DNA of 38,271 nucleotides from Burkholderiales bacterium (lineage in GTDB: Bacteria > Pseudomonadota > Gammaproteobacteria > Burkholderiales > Casimicrobiaceae): assembly GCA_017880805.1 (NCBI GenBank), contig JADGRP010000127.1:1-38271 (forward strand), written 5' to 3'. Of this stretch, positions 16,710 to 25,796 are shown piece by piece. The notes under the pieces are model-generated. The model saw nothing but the letters and a program-made list of their open reading frames with translations. It was not told where the DNA came from and did no database searches. A program made the translations under genes and the position numbers. Every line of letters begins with the position of its first letter. The stretch's first letter is position 1.

Positions 16710-18455
16710 TCAAAACAGAAAGTATCGCTGTGCCATCGGCAGCACCTTGGAGGGTTCGCACGTCAGCAACACGCCGTCGGCGCGCACCGCGTAGGTTTCG
16801 GGATCGACGTCGATCGCGGGCAAAGCGTCGTTGAGCCTCATGTCGCGCTTGCCGAGCTTTCGGGTGTTGGATACGGCAATCAGCGGCTTGGTCAGCCCGA
16901 GCTTGGCGATCGCGCTGCTGTTCAGCGCAGCCTGTGACACGAACGTCACCGAGGTCTGCAGCGCCTTGCCGAACGCGCCGAACATGGGCCGGTAATGCAC
17001 GGGCTGCGGCGTTGGAATCGAAGCGTTCGGGTCACCCATCGCGGCCGCGGCAATCATCCCGCCTTTGACGATCAGCGACGGCTTGACCCCGAAGAATGCG
17101 GGCTTCCACAACACCAGGTCGGCGATTTTTCCGACTTCGATCGATCCTACGACATGCCCGATACCGTTGGCGATCGCGGGGTTGATGGTGTACTTCGCGA
17201 TGTAGCGCTTGACACGAAAATTGTCGTTCCGCGAGTTCTCCTGCGCGGCATCGCCGCTGCCTGCCCTCTCCGATTGCGAAGCAGAAGCGGGTCCAAGCCA
17301 GCCGCGTTGCACCTTCATCTTGTGCGCGGTTTGCCAGGTCCGGATGATCACTTCGCCCACGCGTCCCATCGCCTGCGAGTCCGACGAGATCATCGAAAAC
17401 GCACCCAAATCGTGAAGGATGTCCTCTGCGGCGATCGTCTCGCGGCGAATGCGCGATTCGGCGAAAGCGATGTCCTCCGCAATCGCGGGGTCGAGATGAT
17501 GGCAGACCATCAGCATGTCGAGATGCTCGTCGATGGTGTTGACCGTGTACGGACGCGTTGGATTGGTCGACGAGGGAAGGACGTTCGGCTCACCGCACGC
17601 CTTGATGATGTCCGGTGCGTGACCGCCGCCGGCGCCCTCGGTGTGGTAGGTATGAATCGTGCGGCCGCCGATCGCGGCCAGCGTCGTCTCCACGAAGCCG
17701 GACTCGTTGAGCGTATCGGTATGGATCGACACCTGGATGTCCATCGAGTCGCCGACCTTCAACGCCGCGTCGATCGCCGCCGGCGTCGTGCCCCAGTCCT
17801 CGTGCAGCTTGAGGCCGATGGCGCCGGCATCGATCTGTTCGACCAGCGGCGGCGTCAGGCTCGCGTTGCCTTTGCCGAGAAAACCGAGGTTCATCGGAAA
17901 GGCTTCGGCGGCCTCGAGCATGCGGTGCAAATGCCACGGGCCCGGCGTGCACGTGGTCGCGAAGGTGCCGGTCGCCGGCCCGGTCCCGCCGCCGATCATG
18001 GTGGTGACGCCCGACATCAGCGCCTCGTCGATTTGCTGCGGGCAGATGAAGTGGATGTGAGTGTCGATGCCGCCGGCGGTCACGATCATGCCCTCGCCGG
18101 CAATGATCTCCGTGCCTGCGCCAATGACGATGTCGACGCCGGGCTGGATGTCCGGGTTGCCCGCCTTGCCCAGCGCGGCGATCCTACCGTCCTTGAGCGC
18201 GATGTCGCATTTGACGATGCCCCACCAGTCGATCACGAGCGCATTCGTGATCACCGTGTCGGCGCAGTCTTTGGACACCCGCTGGCTCTGCCCCATGCCG
18301 TCGCGAATGACCTTGCCACCGCCGAACTTGACCTCCTCGCCGTAGACCGTGAAATCCTTTTCGACCTCGACGATGAGCTCGGTGTCGGCAAGACGCACCC
18401 GGTCGCCGGTCGTGGGACCGAACATTTCGACATAGGCGCGGCGATCGATCTTCAT
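16710..18455 (-). CDS. ureC: Urease alpha subunit UreC, with an extra loop
   Basis: This 581-residue catalytic subunit hydrolyses urea to ammonia and carbamate at a dinuclear nickel site. All active-site residues are present: H133 and H135 (HIHF), carbamylated K216 (GLKLHEDWG), H245 (HTDT), H271 ([13 protein letters not shown]), the mobile-flap C318 and H319 (MVCHHLD), and D359 (SSDSQAMGR). The C-terminus MAQRYFLF is the family end. Most bacterial UreC chains are about 567-573 residues; the excess is at about 386-409, between KVQRG and NDNFRVKRY, where roughly 16 extra polar residues sit. The ATG overlaps the ureB stop by four bases. Confidence 0.97.
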   Translation of the reverse strand: MKIDRRAYVEMFGPTTGDRVRLADTELIVEVEKDFTVYGEEVKFGGGKVIRDGMGQSQRVSKDCADTVITNALVIDWWGIVKCDIALKDGRIAALGKAGNPDIQPGVDIVIGAGTEIIAGEGMIVTAGGIDTHIHFICPQQIDEALMSGVTTMIGGGTGPATGTFATTCTPGPWHLHRMLEAAEAFPMNLGFLGKGNASLTPPLVEQIDAGAIGLKLHEDWGTTPAAIDAALKVGDSMDIQVSIHTDTLNESGFVETTLAAIGGRTIHTYHTEGAGGGHAPDIIKACGEPNVLPSSTNPTRPYTVNTIDEHLDMLMVCHHLDPAIAEDIAFAESRIRRETIAAEDILHDLGAFSMISSDSQAMGRVGEVIIRTWQTAHKMKVQRGWLGPASASQSERAGSGDAAQENSRNDNFRVKRYIAKYTINPAIANGIGHVVGSIEVGKIADLVLWKPAFFGVKPSLIVKGGMIAAAAMGDPNASIPTPQPVHYRPMFGAFGKALQTSVTFVSQAALNSSAIAKLGLTKPLIAVSNTRKLGKRDMRLNDALPAIDVDPETYAVRADGVLLTCEPSKVLPMAQRYFLF

Positions 18456-18790
18456 CGCTTCGTGCCGCCCACAACCGGTGTACCTTCGAGAGGCCCCATC
18501 ACTGCGCCGGTGAAGCCGTAGACGACGCGATCTCCCGCCAGCGCGACCAACTCGACCGACCGCTCCTGCCCCGGCTCGAATCGCACCGCGGTCCCGGCGG
18601 CGATGTTGAGACGGAATCCTCGCGCCGCGGCACGATCGAATGCGAGCGCCGCGTTGGTTTCCGCGAAGTGATAATGCGAGCCGACCTGGATCGGCCGGTC
18701 GCCGGTGTTGGCGACGGTCAGCGTGATCGTGGATCGATCCGCGTTGAGCTCGATCTCTCCATCGTGCACGAAGATTTCACCGGGAATCAT
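18452..18790 (-). CDS. ureB: Urease beta subunit UreB
   Basis: This 112-residue structural subunit of the (UreABC)3 urease trimer starts [16 protein letters not shown], the family N-terminus. It contains [21 protein letters not shown] and [27 protein letters not shown]. It is a separate polypeptide, as in most bacteria, not fused to UreA as in Helicobacter. It overlaps ureA and ureC by four bases at its two ends (ATGA), so the three subunits are probably translated in a coupled way. Confidence 0.97.
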   Translation of the reverse strand: MIPGEIFVHDGEIELNADRSTITLTVANTGDRPIQVGSHYHFAETNAALAFDRAAARGFRLNIAAGTAVRFEPGQERSVELVALAGDRVVYGFTGAVMGPLEGTPVVGGTKR

Positions 18791-19089
18791 GGGATCGGGT
18801 GGTGTACCGTGACCAGCTTGGTGCCGTCGGGAAAGGTCGCCTCGACCTGGATCTCCGGAATCAATTCCGCAACGCCGTCCATCACCTGCGAGCGATTGAG
18901 CAGTGTCGTGCCGTAACTCATCATCTCGGCGACGGAGCGCCCATCGCGCGCGCCTTCCAGAATCGCCGCGCTGATGTACGCGATCGCCTCGGGATAATTG
19001 AGACGAACGCCGCGTGCGAGACGCCGCTCAGCAAGCAGCGCAGCGGTGAAGAGCAGCAGCTTGTCGCGTTCTCTCGGTGTGAGTTCCAT
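18787..19089 (-). CDS. ureA: Urease gamma subunit UreA
   Basis: This 100-residue smallest urease subunit has standard length. It opens with [23 protein letters not shown] and contains [21 protein letters not shown] and the C-terminal [13 protein letters not shown], all diagnostic. It starts 16 bases after ureD ends and overlaps ureB by four bases. Confidence 0.97.
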   Translation of the reverse strand: MELTPRERDKLLLFTAALLAERRLARGVRLNYPEAIAYISAAILEGARDGRSVAEMMSYGTTLLNRSQVMDGVAELIPEIQVEATFPDGTKLVTVHHPIP

Positions 19090-19105
19090 CGCGTCGCGAT
19101 TCTAG

Positions 19106-19966
19106 TCAGGTGTTCCAGATGCGCGGCGGCACCGCCGCACGAAACGCCAATGCGGGCCGGAGCTTCCGCCAAAGCTCCACAAAATAGTGCCGCGCCGCCG
19201 CCGCGGATGCTCCGCGAAAACGGGCGATAAGCGCGCCCGGCAATCGAGTTACCGCGCCCTCACCCGCCATCGCCGTCACCTGCCGGCACGACTCCAGCAC
19301 GGCATCGGTGACGATTGGCGCCGCCGCAACGAATGTGCCAAACACAGGATGGCCATGCAAGCCCACCGGCGATGCCAACAGCGGCGCTCCACCATGCAGC
19401 GCTGCCCGCTCGACAAAAACCGGAATGCCGTCGCGCGCGAGTGTGAGTCGCTGGCGCAAAGCGCCGCGATCGAAGCGCTCGCCTGCCGCGGTGCGGCCAA
19501 GACAGATGACATCCCAGCCGATAAACAGTGCGTCGTCGACCAACTCGATCGCCAGTTCGAACTCGATCTTCGATGCATCGAAAAGGATCGTCTCCTGAGG
19601 AAGCCATTCGAGGATCGCTCCACGCGCTGCGCGCAAGCTGATGCGCTGTCGCGCAAACGCTCCGCCCGAACGGTAGCACTTGGTCGCTCCCGGCGTCGTC
19701 AATTGCGCATGCGTGCGCGGGCCGGCGTCGATGTTCACTGCCAGCGTATCGCCGCCGACAATGCCGCCGGGTGGATGGATGATGACGTTCTGGCACACCG
19801 CGTGGCCTTCCGGATAAAGCGACTTCTGCACCACCAGGGGTCCCTGGTGGACGCGCGTGGCGAGCACCGTGCGCCCGCCGACGCGCTCGTAGCCAAGATC
19901 GAGCTGTGCACGCCAGCCGTCCGACAGCACACCGGAATCGAGGGATGGGTCGGCCGCGCGTCTCAT
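19106..19966 (-). CDS. ureD: Urease accessory protein UreD (UreH)
   Basis: This protein of about 286 residues is the scaffold that binds apo-urease and recruits UreF-UreG. Recognisable are LDLGYERVGGRTVLATRVHQGPLVVQKSLYPEG, NVIIHPPGGIVGGD and LTTPGATKCYRS, all UreD signatures. The start is uncertain: ATG at 19966 is used, while a GTG at 20008 would add 14 residues but lies inside a tandem palindrome. Neither has a good ribosome site. It is the first gene of ureDABCEFG. Confidence 0.93.
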   Translation of the reverse strand: MRRAADPSLDSGVLSDGWRAQLDLGYERVGGRTVLATRVHQGPLVVQKSLYPEGHAVCQNVIIHPPGGIVGGDTLAVNIDAGPRTHAQLTTPGATKCYRSGGAFARQRISLRAARGAILEWLPQETILFDASKIEFELAIELVDDALFIGWDVICLGRTAAGERFDRGALRQRLTLARDGIPVFVERAALHGGAPLLASPVGLHGHPVFGTFVAAAPIVTDAVLESCRQVTAMAGEGAVTRLPGALIARFRGASAAAARHYFVELWRKLRPALAFRAAVPPRIWNT

Positions 19967-20004
19967 GACACGAGTGTAGCGCAGGCCCGGGATGATGGAT
20001 TGCC

Positions 20005-20027
20005 GCACCGGAACCGGTGCGCACCGG
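20005..20027. promoter_or_regulatory. Tandem overlapping palindromes upstream of ureD
   Basis: GCACCGG-AA-CCGGTGC (20005-20020) overlaps CCGGTGC-GCACCGG (20014-20027), so the half-site GCACCGG occurs three times in alternating orientation. It lies about 40-60 bases before the ureD ATG, a good place for an operator. GCACC and GGTGC resemble NtrC half-sites, but the spacing is six bases instead of the usual five. Confidence 0.45.
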
Positions 20028-20051
20028 CGGATCGTGCACCGAATTGGGATG

Positions 20052-20195
20052 CTACAGACGCAAGTACTGGGTGCCGACGGGAAGACTGCTGATGCCGCGT
20101 TCGGGCGGCGCCATCCACCCGCCCATCCGCGCCGGGTCGACCACGCGTTGCATCAGGCTCTTCACGAATTCGCGATCGCCGGTTTCGTCTCGACA
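20052..20195 (-). pseudogene. Orphan C-terminal fragment resembling BoxB-type benzoyl-CoA epoxidase
   Basis: About 47 codons on the - strand, ending in a normal stop, read like the end of a real protein: DREFVKSLMQRVVDPARMGG, then WMAPPERGISSLPVGTQYLRL. From memory this resembles the C-terminus of BoxB, the diiron subunit of benzoyl-CoA 2,3-epoxidase, which ends with a WIAPPARGIN...PV...EYVRL-like segment. There is no start codon or N-terminal part: rsmI ends at 20201, immediately upstream. The simplest reading is the stump of a gene lost by deletion. No database comparison could be made. Confidence 0.4.
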
Positions 20196-20200
20196 CTTCG

Positions 20201-21073
20201 TTAGCGCGCGCTTGCCTTTTTCAGCGCCAGCGCGCGTTCGTAGACACGGTTTTTCGGTAGGGCGGTGACGGCGACCGCGATCCTGACCGCTTGCGCCAGC
20301 GGCAGCTCCGCGAGCAGCGCCGCAAGCAGTGCGTCGTGGCTCTTCGTCTCCGCCGGCGGCGTTTGCGCCGCCGGCTCGACGATCAGCACGAACTCGCCGC
20401 GCTTTCGATTCGTATCGGCCGCGAGCCATTCCGCGGCGTCGCCCAGAGCACAGCGATGGATCGTCTCGAAACGCTTGGTGAGTTCACGCGCGATGACCAC
20501 CTGGCGTTCGGCGCCTAGCGAGGCCGCGAGGGCATCGAGCGTGGCCGCAATCCGATGCGGCGCCTCGTAGAATACCAGCGCGCAGCCGAAGGTGCGCAAG
20601 CGCTCGATCTGTCTTGCCCTCGCGCTTGCGGTCGCCGGAAGAAAACCGCAGTACAACCATTGCGGCGCCGCGAGTCCGGACGCAGACATTGCGGCGATGA
20701 CCGCGCTCGGCCCCGGAATCGGCACGACCGCATAACCGGCGTCGACCACCGCGCGCACCAGCGCCGCACCGGGGTCGCTTATGGCAGGAGTTCCCGCGTC
20801 GGTCACCAGCGCGACGCGCTTACCCGCGGCAAGCCAGGCGATAACCTCGTCGGCGCGCTGCCGCTCATTGTGGGCGTGCAGGGACGCCAGACGCGCCGTG
20901 ATGCCATAGTGCGAGGTCAGCGTCGCGGTGACTCGCGTATCCTCCGCGGCGATGATGTCAGCCTGTTCCAGGACATCGAGCGCACGCAAGGTGATGTCGC
21001 GCAGATTTCCGATCGGCGTGGCGACCACATATAATGTTCGCGCCAGCACCGGCGACGACTCTCCTCTGGTCAT
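20201..21073 (-). CDS. rsmI: 16S rRNA (cytidine-1402-2'-O)-methyltransferase RsmI
   Basis: This 290-residue SAM-dependent enzyme of the tetrapyrrole-methylase fold 2'-O-methylates C1402 in the 30S decoding site. Diagnostic motifs are LYVVATPIGNLRDITLRALDVLEQADIIAAEDTR near the start, then LVTDAGTPAISDPGAALV and PIPGPSAVIAAMSASGL. The ATG at 21073 follows AAAGGGA at a suitable distance; a much longer open frame upstream is only the complement of lpoA. It is divergent from lpoA with four bases between the two start codons, the same arrangement as yraL-yraM in enterobacteria. Confidence 0.95.
   Translation of the reverse strand: MTRGESSPVLARTLYVVATPIGNLRDITLRALDVLEQADIIAAEDTRVTATLTSHYGITARLASLHAHNERQRADEVIAWLAAGKRVALVTDAGTPAISDPGAALVRAVVDAGYAVVPIPGPSAVIAAMSASGLAAPQWLYCGFLPATASARARQIERLRTFGCALVFYEAPHRIAATLDALAASLGAERQVVIARELTKRFETIHRCALGDAAEWLAADTNRKRGEFVLIVEPAAQTPPAETKSHDALLAALLAELPLAQAVRIAVAVTALPKNRVYERALALKKASAR
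21030..21035 (+). promoter_or_regulatory. -10 box of a probable lpoA promoter inside rsmI
   Basis: A perfect TATAAT lies 43 bases before the lpoA ATG, within the 5' coding part of rsmI on the opposite strand. The -35 region around 21007 is weak. With no space between the genes, the lpoA promoter must lie in rsmI sequence. Confidence 0.45.
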
Positions 21074-21077
21074 TACG

Positions 21078-22337
21078 ATGTTCCCTTTTTCGATGGCGAA
21101 AGCGTTTGGCTGGAGGTGCGCGTACCGTGCTGCGCCGATCGCATTGCTGCTCGCCGTCGTCGCTTGCACCACCACACCATTGTCCGGTGGCCGGCCCGGC
21201 GGGGCAACCGCAATGCCTGTGGGCCCCGCCACATCCTCGGCACCTTCAACGCCGGCAGCCTCGCCCGCGCCTACGCCGCTTCTTCCTGCGCCGGCCATCG
21301 TCGCGCCGCCAGCGTTTCCATCGGGAGCGGTGGTTACTCGGCCCCTGACGCCGGCAATGACTGCGCCGCAGGTCACCAGCGACGTGATCGCGCTATTGCT
21401 GCCACTGGAATCTGCCGCATACGGCCCGGCGGCCGAAGCCGTCAGGGCAGGCTTCCTCGCTGCCGCCAAGCGCGCAGGGATCACTTCCCGGATCCGCGTG
21501 ATCGGCCACGGCGACGATGGTGTCTTGCCGGCCCTCGCAGTGGCGGCGGATGCAGGTGTCGCCCTGGTCGTCGGCCCGCTGACACGCGACGACCTCAAGA
21601 CCGTGATCGCCATGTCGCCTTCGCGTCCTCGCATGCTTGCGCTCAACCAGACCGACGACGGCTCGCCGTTGCCCGACAACGCCTACGCGTTGACGCTTTC
21701 TGTCGAAAGTGACGCTGTCCAGATCGCGCGCATTGCGCACGCTGACGGCGCGCGTACGGTTGCCGTCGTCGTGAGCAGCGGCGCGCTGCAGCGCCGATTC
21801 GCCACGGCGTTCGGCGCCGAATGGCAAAATACCGGACGAGCACCTCCGACCCAATATCCGTTCGATCCGAACCCGGAGTTGCTGGGGCAGTTTCGACGCG
21901 AGCTCACGGCGCGTCCACCCGATGCGGTATTGCTGGCAATCGACAGCGACGACACTGCGCTGGCGAAGTCGTTTCTCCCGCCGGGGCGGGTCTACGCGGT
22001 GAGTCACATCGCCGACGCCTTGCCGCCACCGATGTTGCGAGATCTCGAAGGCGTCCGCTACATCGAGATCCCGTGGCTCGCGGAGCCCGAAAGCCTTGCC
22101 GCGGCCGGGCCGCCGCGGACGCGTTACGAGAGCCCGTTGCAAGAGCGGCTGTATGCCCTCGGTTTGGACGCCCTTGCGTTGGCGCAAATGTTCGCCGAGC
22201 CGGTGCCTCCGGATCGTGTGGAGCTGGACGGCGCGACCGGCCATCTTTCGCTGACGCCCGCTCGCACCTTCGTGCGCCAGGGCACGATGATGGTGATCCA
22301 CGACGGACGCACAATGCCCGACCTGGCAGGACGATGA
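21078..22337 (+). CDS. lpoA: Penicillin-binding protein activator LpoA-type lipoprotein
   Basis: This protein of about 419 residues is an outer-membrane lipoprotein with a periplasmic-binding-protein-like C-terminal domain that activates the bifunctional peptidoglycan synthase PBP1A in the gamma group. A signal helix ends in AVVAC (lipobox, Cys about residue 29). A low-complexity linker rich in Pro, Ala and Thr follows (about 35-95), then the two-lobed domain starting at VIALLLPLESAAYGPAAEAVRAGFLAA. The N-terminal TPR region of E. coli LpoA is absent, as in the shorter LpoA-like proteins. An ATG at 21093 is an alternative start. Identity rests on both fold pattern and neighbours (rsmI, yraN, SIS gene, dolP). 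Confidence 0.82.
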   Translation: MFPFSMAKAFGWRCAYRAAPIALLLAVVACTTTPLSGGRPGGATAMPVGPATSSAPSTPAASPAPTPLLPAPAIVAPPAFPSGAVVTRPLTPAMTAPQVTSDVIALLLPLESAAYGPAAEAVRAGFLAAAKRAGITSRIRVIGHGDDGVLPALAVAADAGVALVVGPLTRDDLKTVIAMSPSRPRMLALNQTDDGSPLPDNAYALTLSVESDAVQIARIAHADGARTVAVVVSSGALQRRFATAFGAEWQNTGRAPPTQYPFDPNPELLGQFRRELTARPPDAVLLAIDSDDTALAKSFLPPGRVYAVSHIADALPPPMLRDLEGVRYIEIPWLAEPESLAAAGPPRTRYESPLQERLYALGLDALALAQMFAEPVPPDRVELDGATGHLSLTPARTFVRQGTMMVIHDGRTMPDLAGR

Positions 22338-22344
22338 GCCCCAG

Positions 22345-22686
22345 GTGAACGCGGGCGCCGCGGCCGAGGCCCTTGCCGCCGAATTCCTGCAGGCGCGTGG
22401 CCTCGCCGTTGTCAGGCGCAACTTTCGCTGCCGCGGCGGCGAGATCGATCTTATCGCGCGGGACGGTGCCATGCTGGTGTTCGTCGAAGTGCGCTTGCGC
22501 AGAAGCAGCGCCTTCGGCGGAGCTCGCGCCAGCATTACCGCCGCCAAGCGCCGCCGGCTCAAGTTCGCCGCCGGCCTTTTTCTGTCGGGTCTTCGACGCG
22601 AGCCGCCGTGCCGCTTCGACGCCATATTGCTCGACGGACTGGACATGGCGCGGATCGAATGGCTCGTCGACATCGATATCGGGTAG
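22345..22686 (+). CDS. yraN: YraN family endonuclease-like protein (UPF0102)
   Basis: This 113-residue protein has the restriction-endonuclease-like fold of UPF0102. The family pattern is clear: GAAAEALAAEFLQARGLAVVRRNFRCRGGEIDLIARDGAMLVFVEVRLR, with the E-I-D and V-E-V-R positions of a PD-(D/E)XK core (Arg in place of Lys in the last motif). The biological role is not established. It starts with GTG seven bases after the lpoA stop; a nearby ATG overlapping that stop terminates after four codons. Its position after lpoA is conserved across beta- and gammaproteobacteria. Confidence 0.88.
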   Translation: MNAGAAAEALAAEFLQARGLAVVRRNFRCRGGEIDLIARDGAMLVFVEVRLRRSSAFGGARASITAAKRRRLKFAAGLFLSGLRREPPCRFDAILLDGLDMARIEWLVDIDIG

Positions 22687-22701
22687 GGTACTGAGGCAGA
22701 A

Positions 22702-22786
22702 GCTCCGAAGCGAAAGGAGCGGACAAAAAACGGGCGCGAGGCCGCAAGCGTACCCCTTGGTACGGTGAGGCCGAGTAACGCGGCCT
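22702..22786. other. Run of three short stems between yraN and the SIS gene
   Basis: The 239-base gap 22687-22925 contains GCTCC/GGAGC (22702-22720), CGTACC-CCTT-GGTACG (22749-22764) and AGGCC/GGCCT (22768-22786) in a row, with a short A-run between the first two. It has no good reading frame. It could be a structured leader, a processing site or a small RNA. TACAAT at 22893-22898 is a possible -10 box for the next gene. Confidence 0.35.
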
Positions 22787-22910
22787 GGCGCACGCATACT
22801 TGCCAATGAGCGCCGCGAACTTTCGAGCGAATTTCTGACTCAGTACACTGGCACGCCGGAACCCGTCGCGGAGGCGTCCCGGCGATTGTTGTTACAATCA
22901 AATTTTGTAA

Positions 22911-24111
<1,201 letters not shown>

Positions 24112-24115
<4 letters not shown>

Positions 24116-24600
24116 CGAGCTTGGCGGCGCCCGCGTTCGCCGCCAAGCTGGCCACGCGGGAAGGTCTCGCGGCGCGCGTTGCGGCGCTCGATCGTCCCCT
24201 GGTCTTCACCAACGGCGTGTTCGACATTCTTCATCGGGGACACGTCACCTACCTCGACCGCGCGCGCAGTCTCGGCGCGTCGCTGGTGGTCGGCGTCAAC
24301 ACCGACGCGTCGGCTCGCAAGCTGAACAAGGGGACCGACCGGCCGCTCAACCCGCTGGAAGAGCGAATGGCGGTTCTCGCGGCGCTCGCATCGGTAACCA
24401 TGGTCGTAGCGTTCGAGGAAACAACGCCGCTGCAGCTCGTTCTGCAATGTCATCCCGACGTCATCGTCAAGGGCGGTGACTACGATGTCGGGACAACGGT
24501 GGGCGCCGCCGAAGTGCTCGGCTGGGGCGGGCGATTCGAAGCCATTCCGCTGCTCGCCGGTCGGTCGACCAGCGCGTTGCTGGAAAAGATCCGGCTCTAA
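24112..24600 (+). CDS. rfaE2: D-glycero-beta-D-manno-heptose 1-phosphate adenylyltransferase (RfaE2/HldC type)
   Basis: This 162-residue cytidylyltransferase-like enzyme makes ADP-heptose from heptose 1-phosphate. The nucleotide-binding HxGH is at residues 41-44 (LHRGHVTYL), preceded by VFTNGVFDIL. VVGVNTDASARKLNKG and the C-terminal GRSTSALLEKIR follow the family. It corresponds to the C-terminal half of E. coli HldE; the kinase half is not fused and not in the window. The start is TTG at 24112, overlapping the dolP stop as TTGA, and no ATG occurs before the first strand. Confidence 0.9.
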
Positions 24601-24682
24601 TCTCGCTCTCGCTCAACCGAAAACCGGTCTCATCTTTGCCAGGTCTGGTGCACCTGCGGTGCGAAGGGGGTCGCTGCAGCTT

Positions 24683-24691
24683 TGCTATACT
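24683..24691 (+). promoter_or_regulatory. Extended -10 promoter before the rhodanese gene
   Basis: TGCTATACT is an extended -10 element (TG-N-TATACT), 23 bases before the rhodanese ATG. There is no good -35 box, which extended -10 promoters often lack. Confidence 0.4.
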
Positions 24692-24714
24692 CGAGCATCT
24701 CAAAGTTCGCCCCC

Positions 24715-25029
24715 ATGTTCCAAACTGTCGATGCCGCGCAATTGAAGGCGCTCCTCGAAGGCGACGACCGGCCGCAGGTGGTTGATGTCCGAACTGCGGG
24801 CGAGTTTGCGCGCGGGACGATTGCCGGCGCGCAGCATCTAGAGCTGGCCACGCTGCCGGCGAACGTCGACGCTCTTGATCCTCGCGCGCCGGTGGCTCTG
24901 GTTTGTCAGTCAGGGACGCGCTCGGCGCAAGGGTGCGGCTTGTTGGACCAGCGTGGATTTCAGCGCGTCTACAACCTTGGCGGCGGCATTGCCGGCTGGA
25001 CGCGGTCCGGATTGCCGCTTGCAACCTAG
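24715..25029 (+). CDS. Single-domain rhodanese-like sulfurtransferase
   Basis: This 104-residue rhodanese domain of the GlpE/PspE size class opens VDAAQLKALLEGDDRPQVVDVRTAGEFARGTIAGAQHL. The active loop is CQSGTRS, where the Cys would carry the persulfide. It ends in GGGIAGWTRSGLPL. Such proteins hand sulfane sulfur to cyanide, thiols or a carrier protein. The ATG at 24715 begins right at the domain; an in-frame start 11 codons upstream would add nothing conserved. A TusA-like gene follows after 13 bases, making it the likely acceptor. Confidence 0.88.
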   Translation: MFQTVDAAQLKALLEGDDRPQVVDVRTAGEFARGTIAGAQHLELATLPANVDALDPRAPVALVCQSGTRSAQGCGLLDQRGFQRVYNLGGGIAGWTRSGLPLAT

Positions 25030-25042
25030 GATCGATCTCGAA

Positions 25043-25294
25043 ATGGAAGCGGTAGTTCCAGCGATGGTTCCTTTTGATCGGGAGGTCGATGCGCGGGGGC
25101 TGAACTGCCCGCTGCCGATCCTGCGCACAAAGAAGACCCTGAACGACATGAGCAGCGGCCAGGTGCTGCGCATCCTCGCGACCGACCCGGCCGCGGTCCG
25201 CGATTTTCAGGCGTTCGCGAAGCAGACCGGAAATCACTTATTGCAGCACGGCGAGCAGGATGGAGCGTTCTTCTTCCTGCTCAAGCGCAAGTAA
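25043..25294 (+). CDS. TusA family sulfur carrier protein
   Basis: This small protein of 83 residues (76 if the ATG at 25064 is used) has the TusA signature VDARGLNCPLPILRTKKTL, whose Cys in the CPLP motif carries the persulfide, followed by QVLRILATDPAAVRDFQAFAKQTGNHLL. TusA proteins relay sulfur to tRNA thiolation, molybdenum cofactor or dissimilatory sulfur pathways. Which of these applies here cannot be told from sequence. The C-terminus FFFLLKRK is usual. It lies between a rhodanese and a thioredoxin-like gene on the same strand. Confidence 0.88.
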   Translation: MEAVVPAMVPFDREVDARGLNCPLPILRTKKTLNDMSSGQVLRILATDPAAVRDFQAFAKQTGNHLLQHGEQDGAFFFLLKRK

Positions 25295-25358
25295 CGCCAA
25301 AGCGACCCGGCGCGTCGAGCTTGCGCGCAGGTCTCTCCGGCGAAACGCAGGACCAGCC

Positions 25359-25796
25359 ATGACCGAGAACAGTAAGCAAGCGACTGTCGCCGGCGATGCA
25401 ACGGGCGCGCTCGAACTCACGTCTGAGAATTTCGCGAAGGCAATCGACGATCATCCGTTCGCGATCGTCGACTTCTGGGCGCCGTGGTGCGCGCCATGCC
25501 GCGCGTTTGCCCCGGTCTTCGCCGCTGCCTCGACGAGGCATCCGGACGCGTTATTCGCCAAGGTCAACACCGAGGATCAGCAACAAATCGCCGCGCAGTT
25601 CGGCATTCGCTCGATCCCGACGCTGATGATTTTTCGCGACAATATCATCGTGTTCTCCGAGGCTGGAGCACTCGGCGCCGGCGCCTTGGAGCAGGTGCTC
25701 ACCGCGGCCAAGGCGCTGGATATGGACGCCGTGCGCCGCAGTATCGAAACGCAGGACGCCGCCGGCGAATCCGAAGCCGCGAGCCCCGGGGATTAG
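25359..25796 (+). CDS. Thioredoxin-like protein with WCAPC active site
   Basis: This 145-residue cytosolic thioredoxin-fold protein has the active site FWAPWCAPCRAFAPVF (CxxC with Ala-Pro), the cis-Pro loop RSIPTLMIFRD, and a C-terminal acidic extension (QDAAGESEAASPGD). A short polar N-terminus of about 18 residues precedes the fold and has no signal peptide. It could reduce persulfides made by the neighbouring rhodanese and TusA, but general disulfide reduction is equally possible. Its TAG stop overlaps by four bases the stop of the oppositely oriented gene at 25793. Confidence 0.87.
   Translation: MTENSKQATVAGDATGALELTSENFAKAIDDHPFAIVDFWAPWCAPCRAFAPVFAAASTRHPDALFAKVNTEDQQQIAAQFGIRSIPTLMIFRDNIIVFSEAGALGAGALEQVLTAAKALDMDAVRRSIETQDAAGESEAASPGD

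Noticed and set aside
16995-18521. 508-codon open frame on the + strand
   Set aside because: It is the complement of ureC and shows only shadow composition.
20046-20069. Second sigma-54 like motif upstream of ureD on the - strand
   Set aside because: GG and GC are fourteen bases apart instead of twelve, and the stretch codes for the end of the BoxB-like fragment.
21074-21679. N-terminal extension of rsmI by about 200 codons
   Set aside because: It is the complement of lpoA; RsmI proteins are about 280-290 residues, as given by ATG at 21073.
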